This document shows positions 36,008 to 43,823 of a stretch of 64,000 nt of DNA, in pieces. The DNA is taken from assembly GCA_035703165.1 (NCBI GenBank), contig DASSYR010000049.1, positions 9,978 to 73,977 of the forward strand. The letters run 5' to 3'. The notes beneath the pieces are model-generated. The model was not told the origin of the DNA, did no database searches, and was given only the letters and a program-made list of their open reading frames with translations. Numbering within the stretch: position 1 is the stretch's first letter; the number at the start of each line of letters is the position of its first letter. Origin of the DNA: AWTP1-9 sp035703165. GTDB lineage: Bacteria > Bacteroidota > Bacteroidia > Chitinophagales > Chitinophagaceae. Position numbers and translations under genes: made by a program.

Positions 36008-36367
36008 TTATTTTATTTTTCTCTCAATCATGTCAATAATTTCTTTAAGCTCTTTGGGAGTAAGCTTTTTCTGCTCCACAAAAAAGTTCACCAGCTGTTT
36101 ATAAGAATTATCAAAATAATTTCTTACAACCCCACTCATAAATTTCTTTTTAAATTCTTCTTCCGAAACAGCCGGCTTGTACACATAAGTATTTCCAAGC
36201 ATCCTGCTATGTAAAAAACCCTTTTTTTCCAGGTTTTTAATGGTGGAAGCCACGGTGGTATAGGGTAGCCCCTCGTCCATATTCTCCAAAATTGTTTTAA
36301 TACTTCCCTCTCCGGCTTTAAATACGGCCTGTAATGCTTTTTCTTCTTGTGGGGTGAGTTTTTCCAT
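36008..36367 (-). CDS. BlaI/MecI/CopY-family repressor
   Basis: The 119-residue winged-helix repressor begins LTPQEEKALQAVF and has the recognition helix region GLPYTTVASTIKNLEKKGFL near 32-52 and a C-terminal dimerisation helix. It lies 26 bp upstream of the BlaR1 gene on the same strand. Two palindromic operator-like sites (36371-36385, 36390-36404) lie right next to its start codon, downstream of an exact -7 element, which points to autorepression. Confidence 0.92.
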   Translation of the reverse strand: MEKLTPQEEKALQAVFKAGEGSIKTILENMDEGLPYTTVASTIKNLEKKGFLHSRMLGNTYVYKPAVSEEEFKKKFMSGVVRNYFDNSYKQLVNFFVEQKKLTPKELKEIIDMIERKIK

Positions 36368-36370
36368 TTC

Positions 36371-36385
36371 TACGAAATTTTCGTA
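36371..36385. promoter_or_regulatory. Predicted BlaI operator 1
   Basis: TACGAAA-T-TTTCGTA is a perfect palindrome with 7-bp arms, 4 bp upstream of the blaI-like ATG. BlaI/MecI operators are dyads of similar size built on TACA/TGTA; the TAC-GTA ends are preserved here. Confidence 0.7.
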
Positions 36386-36389
36386 AATC

Positions 36390-36404
36390 TACGAACATTT
36401 CGTA
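36390..36404. promoter_or_regulatory. Predicted BlaI operator 2
   Basis: TACGAAC-A-TTTCGTA repeats operator 1 with one arm mismatch, 19 bp centre to centre, about two helical turns. Both sites lie between the -7 element (36411-36418) and the start codon. Confidence 0.68.
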
Positions 36405-36410
36405 ATAAAC

Positions 36411-36418
36411 CAAATTTA
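36411..36418 (-). promoter_or_regulatory. Predicted -7 element of the blaI-blaR1 pair
   Basis: The minus strand reads TAAATTTG, an exact TAnnTTTG match, 44 bp upstream of the blaI-like ATG and immediately upstream of the two palindromes. Confidence 0.5.
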
Positions 36419-36495
36419 TTTGTATGTTTCTCTTAAAAATTAACAGAACAGTAAAAAAGAAAAGATTAAAGGGTAGTTTTGCCAAAAAAAAATCA

Positions 36496-36999
36496 ATGAA
36501 GTCGTTGATAATATTCCCGGTCCTTATTTTATCTGTTTTAGCATTAAAAGCACAACCAGCAGATTCCGTTAAAGCTCCGTACCTCCTGGATAAAAAACTG
36601 CCTTTTTTTAAAATAATGTTAACCGATAGTTCTTTTTTTTATAAAGATAATCTCAAAAAAAACAGGGCTACTATTATCATTCTTTTCAGTCCCGAATGTG
36701 ACCATTGTAAAAAACAAATAGAACAACTGATTCAAAACATTGACAAGTTTAAAAAAACACAAATTTTAATGATCTCACCCTTACCTTTTACCAAAATAAA
36801 AGAGTTTTATAATGAATACCAGATTCATAGATATAAAAATATTAAAATGGGTAAGGACGCTCTTTACTTTTTTGCCAATTATTTTCAAACTCATTACATT
36901 CCGTTTATTGCCGCTTACGACAAAAACAAACAACTAATTAAAGGATGGGAAGGAAATGTTAACACAGATGATTTGATTAAAGCAGTAAACCAGCCATAA
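36496..36999 (+). CDS. Exported thioredoxin-fold protein (CDHC centre)
   Basis: Starting at the ATG at 36496 gives 167 residues with a good signal peptide (MKSLIIFPVLILSVLALKAQ); an in-frame ATG at 36424 would add a basic 24-residue stretch ahead of it. The mature part is one thioredoxin-like domain with the redox motif CDHC in FSPECDHCKKQ and a proline before the last strand (HYIPFIAAYD, cis-Pro position). It resembles redoxin/AhpC-TSA-type periplasmic proteins. It is divergent from the BlaI repressor across 128 bp that includes the BlaI operators, so it may share that control. The partner is unknown. Confidence 0.75.
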   Translation: MKSLIIFPVLILSVLALKAQPADSVKAPYLLDKKLPFFKIMLTDSSFFYKDNLKKNRATIIILFSPECDHCKKQIEQLIQNIDKFKKTQILMISPLPFTKIKEFYNEYQIHRYKNIKMGKDALYFFANYFQTHYIPFIAAYDKNKQLIKGWEGNVNTDDLIKAVNQP

Positions 37000-37103
37000 G
37001 AATATAAAAATTAAAATTAATATTTGTGCTTACAACGGCAGTTCTCAAAAAAACCTAATGATAGCGCTACAAATAAAACATGACAAAAATCAGTTTATTT
37101 TAT

Positions 37104-37123
37104 TTCGGATAAAATAATCCGAA
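37104..37123. promoter_or_regulatory. Predicted Rrf2-family operator 1
   Basis: TTCGGAT-AAAATA-ATCCGAA is a perfect inverted repeat (7-bp arms, 6-bp spacer). It ends 14 bp upstream of the -7 element of the Rrf2-family gene, so a bound dimer would cover the -33 region. A related site precedes norC. Confidence 0.72.
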
Positions 37124-37137
37124 TTAAAAATTTCCCC

Positions 37138-37145
37138 TACATTTG
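37138..37145 (+). promoter_or_regulatory. Predicted -7 element of the Rrf2-family gene
   Basis: TACATTTG is an exact TAnnTTTG match, 16 bp upstream of the TTG start codon at 37162. It implies a very short leader and places the palindrome at 37104-37123 over the -33 region. Confidence 0.6.
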
Positions 37146-37161
37146 CCCCAAACTAACTGCC

Positions 37162-37596
37162 TTGCTCTCAAAAGCCTGCGAATATGGAATAAAAGCAACC
37201 GTTTTTCTGGCACAACAATCAGAAAAGGAAAAATTAGCTAACGTAAAAGAAATCGCTAAAGCTATTCAATCCCCCGAAGCTTTTACTGCCAAAGTACTTC
37301 AGCAATTGGTACAAAAATCAATTATCCAATCGGTGAAAGGTGCACAGGGTGGTTTTTTTATTGACAAAAAGGTTCTTAAAAAAATTACCCTTATGCAAAT
37401 TGTAGCGGCTATTGACGGGGAAGATATTATTAATAATTGTGTACTTGGGCTTTCGCACTGCTCCGAAAAAAAACCATGTCCTTTGCACCATAAATACAAA
37501 AAAATAAAAATTGATATTACCAATATGCTCCAAACATCATTGGTAAGCGAACTGGCCGTGGGACTAACACAAAAATTGAGCGTTTTAACGGGTTGA
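37162..37596 (+). CDS. Rrf2-family Fe-S transcriptional regulator, probable NO/denitrification sensor
   Basis: The 144-residue protein starts at TTG and begins MLSKACEYGIKATVFLA, the Rrf2 winged-helix start. The recognition region is SPEAFTAKVLQQLVQKSII followed by the wing SVKGAQGGF. Three cysteines, Cys93, Cys100 and Cys106 (C-x6-C-x5-C), match the Fe-S ligand arrangement of IscR/NsrR. It lies 91 bp upstream of norC, and similar palindromes precede both genes. NsrR-like NO sensing through a labile cluster is the likely role; IscR/RsrR-type redox sensing is the alternative. The TTG start may keep its level low. Confidence 0.83.
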   Translation: MLSKACEYGIKATVFLAQQSEKEKLANVKEIAKAIQSPEAFTAKVLQQLVQKSIIQSVKGAQGGFFIDKKVLKKITLMQIVAAIDGEDIINNCVLGLSHCSEKKPCPLHHKYKKIKIDITNMLQTSLVSELAVGLTQKLSVLTG

Positions 37597-37614
37597 CTAT
37601 TTTTTTATAAACAA

Positions 37615-37634
37615 ATAGGATAAAATTATCCGAA
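37615..37634. promoter_or_regulatory. Predicted Rrf2-family operator 2, upstream of norC
   Basis: ATAGGAT-AAAATT-ATCCGAA shares the GGAT-N6-ATCC core and the whole right arm (ATCCGAATTAAA) with operator 1; the outer left arm has two mismatches. It ends 53 bp before the norC ATG. No other copy was noticed in the window. Confidence 0.68.
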
Positions 37635-37687
37635 TTAAATTATGAAACTTTAAATGTCAAAACAATTAATCAATAAAACTTTTAATT

Positions 37688-38128
37688 ATGTTATCAAAAA
37701 GTAATGCCCGGATATTTTTTCTGGGAGGTACCCTTGTTACATTTCTCATCTTCATCAGTTTATCGTGGCGTACCTTAAGTAATGAAGTTCCGGCACGAAC
37801 ACACGAAGAAAATCTAACCAGCCAGGTAATTGCCGGCAAACATTTATGGGAAAAAAACAATTGTATGGGGTGTCATACCATTTTTGGCGAAGGGGCTTAC
37901 TATGCTCCCGAGCTTACCAAAGTGGTAGAACGCCGTGGTGAAGCTTATATTAAAGCCGTACTTACTTCAAAAGTTCCCTGGCAGCCACGTGGACGCAAAA
38001 TGGTAGCTTATGGATTTGATGAGAAACAGGCTAATGACTTAATAGCGTTTTTCAAATGGATTGGGGAAGCGGATCTAAACGGATTCCCACCAAAACCCGC
38101 TTATAAATCAACCATTAACATTAAATAA
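37688..38128 (+). CDS. norC: Nitric oxide reductase cytochrome c subunit
   Basis: The 146-residue protein has an N-terminal membrane anchor (residues 8-26) and a periplasmic class I cytochrome c domain with CMGCH at 59-63 and the axial methionine in RGRKMVAYGF near 101. CHTIFGEGAYYAPELTKV is a NorC hallmark. It passes electrons to the catalytic NorB encoded 8 bp downstream. An Rrf2 operator lies just upstream. Confidence 0.94.
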   Translation: MLSKSNARIFFLGGTLVTFLIFISLSWRTLSNEVPARTHEENLTSQVIAGKHLWEKNNCMGCHTIFGEGAYYAPELTKVVERRGEAYIKAVLTSKVPWQPRGRKMVAYGFDEKQANDLIAFFKWIGEADLNGFPPKPAYKSTINIK

Positions 38129-38136
38129 TAACTCTT

Positions 38137-39489
38137 ATGAAATACAAAAGTCAAAAAGTTGCTTATTGGTTTTTTGCACTGGCAATGCTTTTACTTTCTC
38201 TCCAAATTATTTATGGTTTTGTCATGGGATTTGCCCGCATAGGCTATGATGGATTGCATCAATTCATCCCTTTTAATACAGCAAGAGCTGTTCACACTAA
38301 CCTGTTGGTAGTTTGGCTACTTTCCGGCTTTATGGGTGCAGCCTATTACATTATACCTGAGGAGGCCGAGCAGGAATTAGTAAGCGAAAGACTTGCTTAT
38401 ATACAGCTAATATCGTTAGCTATAGTAGGTGTTGTTGCCATCACCGGTTATCACTTCAACTATTGGGAAGGCCGAAAGTTTCTCGAAATACCCCGCCCTC
38501 TGGATTACTTAGTGGTAATAAATGTATTGCTCTTCCTGGGCTTAATTCTGGCAACGCTTTTCAAAAGTAAAAAAAGAACTACCACATCGCTGGTACTTAC
38601 AATGGGTTTGGTATTTGCTGCTCTACTCTATTTGCCCGGAATGATTTGGTTTGATAACCAAACGATGGATTCCTTCTTTCGTTGGTGGGTAGTTCACCTT
38701 TGGGTTGAAGGTGTATGGGAACTTATACTCGGCGGTATTTTATCTTTTCTGCTTATTAAACTTACAGGTGTTGACAGAGAAGTTATTGAAAAATGGCTTT
38801 ATGTAATTGTTGGTTTAACATTTATTTCCGGTATTCTTGGTACCGGTCACCATTACTACTACATCGGTGCAGGCAAGATGTGGCTTATTATTGGCGGTAT
38901 TTTTTCCGCCTTAGAACCTCTGGCCTTTCTTGCAATGGCTCTGTTTGCAGTAGCCATGTATAGAAAAGGTGAAAAAAAGCATCCTAACAAATTGGCTTTA
39001 AACTGGACACTCGGTACCGCTATTCTCTCTTTTGTTGGAGCAGGTTTATTAGGGCTTGCACATACTTTGCCCCAGGTTAATTTATATACACATGGTACGT
39101 TAGTAACCGCTATGCACGGTCACCTGGCCTTCTGGGGAGCTTACGCAATGATTGTGCTGGCATTTATCAGTTATGCTATGCCCAACCTTACCGGTCGCAA
39201 ATTATTTGATACGGCAAGGGGCACTTATGCTTTCTGGCTTTCTAATATCGGGATGCTTGGCATTACGGTAGCCTTTGGTGTAGCAGGTGTAGCACAAGTG
39301 TATTTGGAGCGTAAAATGGGACTTGACTTTGGAGATGTACAGGATGAAATAAAAGTTCATTTTATTATTCTCGTATTATGTGCTACCATGTTCACTGCCG
39401 GCATTAGCCTTTATATATACGAGTTTATCAAATATGGCAAACCAAATAATGAAGCGCTTTCAACCAATCCCAATTTAATAATTTCTTAA
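38137..39489 (+). CDS. norB: Nitric oxide reductase catalytic subunit
   Basis: The 450-residue, roughly 12-helix heme-copper-family protein reduces 2 NO to N2O in the cytoplasmic membrane. All metal ligands align: His53 and His329 for heme b, His327 for heme b3, His187, His238 and His239 for FeB, the extra FeB ligand Glu191 (WVVHLWVEGVWE), and the catalytic-site Glu260. The first helix is short, as in cNOR rather than the fused quinol qNOR, and norC lies directly upstream. It is therefore a cytochrome-c-dependent NOR. Confidence 0.95.
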   Translation: MKYKSQKVAYWFFALAMLLLSLQIIYGFVMGFARIGYDGLHQFIPFNTARAVHTNLLVVWLLSGFMGAAYYIIPEEAEQELVSERLAYIQLISLAIVGVVAITGYHFNYWEGRKFLEIPRPLDYLVVINVLLFLGLILATLFKSKKRTTTSLVLTMGLVFAALLYLPGMIWFDNQTMDSFFRWWVVHLWVEGVWELILGGILSFLLIKLTGVDREVIEKWLYVIVGLTFISGILGTGHHYYYIGAGKMWLIIGGIFSALEPLAFLAMALFAVAMYRKGEKKHPNKLALNWTLGTAILSFVGAGLLGLAHTLPQVNLYTHGTLVTAMHGHLAFWGAYAMIVLAFISYAMPNLTGRKLFDTARGTYAFWLSNIGMLGITVAFGVAGVAQVYLERKMGLDFGDVQDEIKVHFIILVLCATMFTAGISLYIYEFIKYGKPNNEALSTNPNLIIS

Positions 39490-39579
39490 CCTTTATTTTT
39501 TTAATAAGAAATCATACAATTTAAATAGTAAATGAAAATTAGTTTTTTAAAATAATCTGGTACACTTAAAAACAATTAT

Positions 39580-41019
39580 ATGAAACAGTTTTTTAAAATT
39601 CTCTTGCTTTGTACTTTGCAAATAACTATTATTATGAGCTGTAATAATTTTGATAAGAAATCAAATAACGCAGCAATAAATATGAAAACCGAGGGACAAA
39701 GTGTGGCGGAATTAACAGCCCCCCCCGTGGTTCCAAAACCAGTTGGTAAAAGGGCTGCCACCAAACAAATCGTAAATATGGAAATTGTAGAGAAAGAGGG
39801 CGAAATGGCCGAGGGTGTTAAATACATTTATTGGACCTTTGGCGGTTCTGTTCCGGGAAGCTTCATAAGAACCAGGGTTGGCGATGAAATTGAATTTCAT
39901 TTAAAAAATCATCCAAATAATAAATTACCCCATAATATAGACTTGCATGCGGTAACAGGGCCTGGTGGCGGTGCAAAATCCTCTTTTGTGGCACCTGGTC
40001 ATGAAGTAGTATTTTCATTTAAAGTCATTAACCAGGGCTTGTATGTATATCATTGTGCAACGGCTCCGGTGGCAATGCACATTGCAAATGGTATGTATGG
40101 TTTGATACTGGTAGAGCCAGAAGGCGGCCTGCCCCCTGTTGACAAAGAATATTATGTAATGCAAGGAGATTTTTATACCAAGGGTAGAAATGGTGATGCA
40201 GGCTTACAACCTTTTGACATGCAGAAAGCAGTTGACGAACATCCCGAATACGTGGTTTTCAACGGAAAGGTTAACGCTCTTACCGGTAATAAATCATTAA
40301 CTGCTAAAGTAGGAGAAACCGTTAGACTTTTTGTTGGCAATGGAGGTCCTAATCTTATTTCTTCGTTTCACGTAATTGGCGAAATCTTTGACAACGTTTA
40401 TGTAGAAGGCGGGGATTTAATAAACAAAAATGTACAAACTACTTTAATTCCAGCCGGCGGTGCAGCCATAGTTGAATTTAAAGTAGAAGTACCGGGAACT
40501 TTTATTTTAGTTGATCATGCGCTTACCCGCACTTTCAATAAAGGCTCATTGGGTATGCTTAATGTTACAGGCGAAGAAAATAAATTGGTTTACTCCGGCA
40601 CTCAAACGCAGGGTATCTACAACCCCGAGGGAGGTACAATTCAGGTAATGCCTGACGGCGAAAAACCCGAGGAATTTAAAGCCTCCAATTACACAGAAAG
40701 AGTTGCAATGGGTAAAACCGTATATGCTAAAACATGTCTCGCCTGCCACCAGGAAAATGGAATAGGAATACCGAATGCATTCCCCCCATTAGCTCAGTCT
40801 GATTTCCTTAATGAAGATCCAAATAGAGCCATTGAAATTGTATTAAAAGGAAAACAAGGAGAAGTTATTGTAAATGGTAAAAAATTTAACGGAATAATGC
40901 CTGCGCAGGTATTATCTAATGAAGAAATTGCAAACGTACTTTCTTATGTTTACTCTAATTGGGGAAATAAAAAGCATGAAATAACTCCTCAAATGGTTGC
41001 ACAAAAAAGAGGAAAATAA
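39580..41019 (+). CDS. nirK: Copper nitrite reductase fused to cytochrome c
   Basis: The 479-residue protein reduces nitrite to NO. A lipoprotein signal ends at Cys21 (LQITIIMSC), so it is probably membrane-anchored. Two cupredoxin domains carry a full ligand set: type 1 copper His118, Cys159, His167, Met172; type 2 copper His123, His158, His313; catalytic Asp121 and His264. After about residue 370 comes a class I cytochrome c domain with CLACH at 386-390 and a Met ligand near GIMPAQ. The fused heme domain is a built-in electron donor, a known NirK variant. It lies 90 bp after norB. Confidence 0.95.
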   Translation: MKQFFKILLLCTLQITIIMSCNNFDKKSNNAAINMKTEGQSVAELTAPPVVPKPVGKRAATKQIVNMEIVEKEGEMAEGVKYIYWTFGGSVPGSFIRTRVGDEIEFHLKNHPNNKLPHNIDLHAVTGPGGGAKSSFVAPGHEVVFSFKVINQGLYVYHCATAPVAMHIANGMYGLILVEPEGGLPPVDKEYYVMQGDFYTKGRNGDAGLQPFDMQKAVDEHPEYVVFNGKVNALTGNKSLTAKVGETVRLFVGNGGPNLISSFHVIGEIFDNVYVEGGDLINKNVQTTLIPAGGAAIVEFKVEVPGTFILVDHALTRTFNKGSLGMLNVTGEENKLVYSGTQTQGIYNPEGGTIQVMPDGEKPEEFKASNYTERVAMGKTVYAKTCLACHQENGIGIPNAFPPLAQSDFLNEDPNRAIEIVLKGKQGEVIVNGKKFNGIMPAQVLSNEEIANVLSYVYSNWGNKKHEITPQMVAQKRGK

Positions 41020-41030
41020 TTTCTTATAGA

Positions 41031-41882
41031 ATGAAACTCTTTATTATTATATTATTTTCAATAGTGGTTGTAACATCCTGTTCTTCGCACCAGGACAACA
41101 TCGAAACAAGTTCCAATGAATATTTGAATTTGAATAATAATAAAGAGTTTCTTCAGGAAACTCAAGTTTATCCCGATACATCAAAGATGGTTCTTGTTAA
41201 GGGTGGAAAATTTATACCACTATACGGAAAAAAAAATTCTCCAATTCAAATAGAGGATTTTTATATGGATGTATATCCCGTTACTAATAAACAATTTGCA
41301 CTTTTTACTAAATTAAATCCTCTATGGAGAAGGTCAAAGGTTAAAGCTATCTATTGCGATAAAAATTATTTAAGTAATTGGGAAAATGACACAACTCTTT
41401 CTGCCGGACAAAATCCGGACGCACCTGTAACCAATATCTCCTGGTTTGCCGCCTTAGCTTATTGTAAATGGGTAGGCAAACAACTTCCAACAGTTGATCA
41501 ATGGGAATACGCCGCTATGGCCGATGCTAACTCTGCGGATTCCCGAAAAGAAAAATCGTATAACCAGTATATCCTTAGTTGGTATGAAAAACCCAATACC
41601 TTTAATTCGCCGGTTGGTCATACCTTTAAAAACTATTGGGGAATCTGGGACATGCATGGGTTGGTTTGGGAGTGGACAAAAGACTTTAACATGGTAATGA
41701 TATCAGGTGAATCGAGACGGGATGTAAGCGATGATGAAAATAAATTTTGCGGTAGTAGTTCTGCCGGGGCAAGCGATCTTATGAATTATGCCGCATTTAT
41801 GCGATATGCATTCAGGGGAAGTATAAAAGCAAACTATGCACTAAGAAACCTTGGGTTTCGTTGCATAAAAAAAGCTAAGTAA
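41031..41882 (+). CDS. nirV: SUMF/FGE-fold lipoprotein, NirV-like
   Basis: The 283-residue protein has a lipoprotein signal ending at Cys17 (IVVVTSC) and a formylglycine-generating-enzyme (SUMF1/EgtB/PvdO) fold: VKGGKFIPLYG, PVTNKQFALF, PVTNISWFAALAYCKWVGKQLPTVDQWEYAA, and the final NLGFRC. The segment where true FGEs keep the catalytic cysteine pair reads GSSSAGASDLMNYAAFMRYAFR and has no cysteines, so formylglycine formation is unlikely. It lies 11 bp after nirK. In several denitrifiers a SUMF-fold gene called nirV follows nirK; its role is unclear. The symbol rests on fold and position, not on shown orthology. Confidence 0.72.
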   Translation: MKLFIIILFSIVVVTSCSSHQDNIETSSNEYLNLNNNKEFLQETQVYPDTSKMVLVKGGKFIPLYGKKNSPIQIEDFYMDVYPVTNKQFALFTKLNPLWRRSKVKAIYCDKNYLSNWENDTTLSAGQNPDAPVTNISWFAALAYCKWVGKQLPTVDQWEYAAMADANSADSRKEKSYNQYILSWYEKPNTFNSPVGHTFKNYWGIWDMHGLVWEWTKDFNMVMISGESRRDVSDDENKFCGSSSAGASDLMNYAAFMRYAFRGSIKANYALRNLGFRCIKKAK

Positions 41883-41976
41883 CATGGAATCGTTCAGTAT
41901 AAAACGTCACATACAAAAAATAGGTGGTAAACGTTGTCTAAGAAATATTATAACTAAAAACACTACCATCGAGGGG

Positions 41977-42570
41977 ATGAATATTATAATAGTAATGCTA
42001 TCTTTCCTATTTTTATCAGCCACTTGCAAAACGGAAACTACTTCTGTTATTGATAATAAAAAAGTTACTATTTCAGATGAATCTATCTTTAACTTAAGTA
42101 CTACGTGGCATACCGAAGAAGACAAAACAATACAATTGAGTGATTTAAAAGGAAAAGTTTTAGTAATAGTTATGATTTATACTTCTTGCAAAGTGGCCTG
42201 TCCAAGACTGGTAGCAGATATGAAAGATATTCGTTCTAAAATTCCTTCTGAATTAAATGATAAAATTCAATATGTACTGGTTAGTATTGATCCGGAGCAT
42301 GATACTCCTAAAAAATTAAAGGAATTTGCCATTAACAAAGAAATGGATGGGGAAGAATGGACTTTTTTACAGGGAGACCCGGAATCTGTAAGAGAATTTG
42401 CTAACGTGCTTTCTGTTAAGTACAAAGAAATATCTCCTATGGATTTTTCACATTCAAATATCATCAGCGTTTTTAATCCAAAAGGTGAGTTATTACACCA
42501 GCAGGAAGGGCTGGGTGTAAATAATGAAACTACAATATCAACAATAATTAAAACAGCAAAACAAAAATGA
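41977..42570 (+). CDS. SCO-family copper chaperone lipoprotein
   Basis: Starting at 41977 gives 197 residues with a clean lipoprotein signal (MNIIIVMLSFLFLSATC, Cys17). An in-frame ATG at 41884, one base after the previous stop, would add 31 basic residues before it and cannot be excluded. The thioredoxin fold has the SCO copper motif CKVAC (C-x3-C) and the third ligand His in MDFSHSNIISVFNP. SCO proteins deliver copper to cuproenzymes, here most likely NirK. The stop overlaps the next gene by 4 bp (ATGA). Confidence 0.88.
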   Translation: MNIIIVMLSFLFLSATCKTETTSVIDNKKVTISDESIFNLSTTWHTEEDKTIQLSDLKGKVLVIVMIYTSCKVACPRLVADMKDIRSKIPSELNDKIQYVLVSIDPEHDTPKKLKEFAINKEMDGEEWTFLQGDPESVREFANVLSVKYKEISPMDFSHSNIISVFNPKGELLHQQEGLGVNNETTISTIIKTAKQK

Positions 42571-43820
42571 AACACTTATTTATTACTTCGATTGCACTAT
42601 TATCAATAATTTATGCCCAATCTCAGCAGCTTGATGTTACAGCTGATTTGAGAATGCGATATGAATACAGACACGGGTACTCAATACTTTTTAATGACAC
42701 GCTAAAAGCTGCCAATTTTATTACGCAACGGAGTCGGATAAATATTGATTACTCCAACCAACGGATAAAATTGCGTATTTCACCTCAAAACGTAAGAGTG
42801 TGGGGCGATGTTGCCACCAGTTCCAGAACAGACTTAGGTCTGCAGTTTCATGAGGCGTGGGCAGATTTAACTATAAATAACAATCTCTCCATAAAAGCCG
42901 GCAGACAAGAACTTAATTACGACGATTCCAGAATTCTGGGCAATGTGGATTGGTTAATGCAGGCAAGAAGCCATGATGCCTTGATTACAAAAATAAAAAC
43001 AGACAGTTCCAATGTGTTTCACATAGGCTTGGCCGTAAATGCCAATAGAGAAACCAATAGCCGGGAAAATTATGCAATTCCTACTCAATACAAATACCTG
43101 CAGTATTTATGGTATCACGGAAGCTTCGGGAAATCAGGAATCAGCTTCTTGCTTTTTAACCAAGGCATACCTTATTTAGTTAACGGGATAGAAAAAATTG
43201 CCTATAATCAAACAATAGGCCCCCGCTATACTTTTGCAAACACAAGATTAAACGCTGATGCCGCTGTTTATTTACAATCCGGAAAAATAGCCGCAAACAA
43301 ATTATCAGCCCTTTATTTCTCCGGAAATATCAATTACAAAAGCATTAAGGGATTTGTAACTGGCTTGGGCTTTGAGTATTTAAGCGGTAAAGCCGGAAAT
43401 AATACAACCACCAAAGTAAAAAGCTTTAATCCCTGGTACGGAACAAATCATAAGTTTAATGGATTCATGGATTATTTCTATGTTGGAAATCATATCAACT
43501 CCACCGGCCTCACAGACGTATATGCAAACTTTGGATATGAGAACCAAAAGCTAAAGCTCAAATTAACTCCGCATTATTTTGCTTCAGCCGCAGGTGTGTA
43601 TCAGACAGGTGTAAAGCAGGATAGTTATCTCGGAACAGAGATTGATTTTACCTTAACGTATAATGTTGTTGAAAATGTGCAATTATTCTTTGGTTATTCG
43701 CAAATGTTCGCTTCTACATCGTTAGAAGTTTTAAGAGGCGGTGATAAAGATAAAACCAACAATTGGGCCTTCCTGTCGCTACATTTTAATCCAAAAATTT
43801 TTACCAGTAAAACAAAATAA
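42567..43820 (+). CDS. Alginate-export-type outer membrane beta-barrel
   Basis: The 417-residue protein has a signal peptide (MKHLFITSIALLSIIYAQS) and a barrel pattern with TQRSRINIDYSNQRIKLRISPQNVRVWGD and WADLTINNNLSIKAGRQEL, the start of the alginate-export (AlgE-like) porin family seen in Bacteroidota. It overlaps the SCO gene by 4 bp and precedes ric by 3 bp, so it belongs to the denitrification transcript. Transport of nitrite or another anion across the outer membrane is a context-based guess. Confidence 0.82.
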   Translation: MKHLFITSIALLSIIYAQSQQLDVTADLRMRYEYRHGYSILFNDTLKAANFITQRSRINIDYSNQRIKLRISPQNVRVWGDVATSSRTDLGLQFHEAWADLTINNNLSIKAGRQELNYDDSRILGNVDWLMQARSHDALITKIKTDSSNVFHIGLAVNANRETNSRENYAIPTQYKYLQYLWYHGSFGKSGISFLLFNQGIPYLVNGIEKIAYNQTIGPRYTFANTRLNADAAVYLQSGKIAANKLSALYFSGNINYKSIKGFVTGLGFEYLSGKAGNNTTTKVKSFNPWYGTNHKFNGFMDYFYVGNHINSTGLTDVYANFGYENQKLKLKLTPHYFASAAGVYQTGVKQDSYLGTEIDFTLTYNVVENVQLFFGYSQMFASTSLEVLRGGDKDKTNNWAFLSLHFNPKIFTSKTK

Positions 43821-43823
43821 ATA

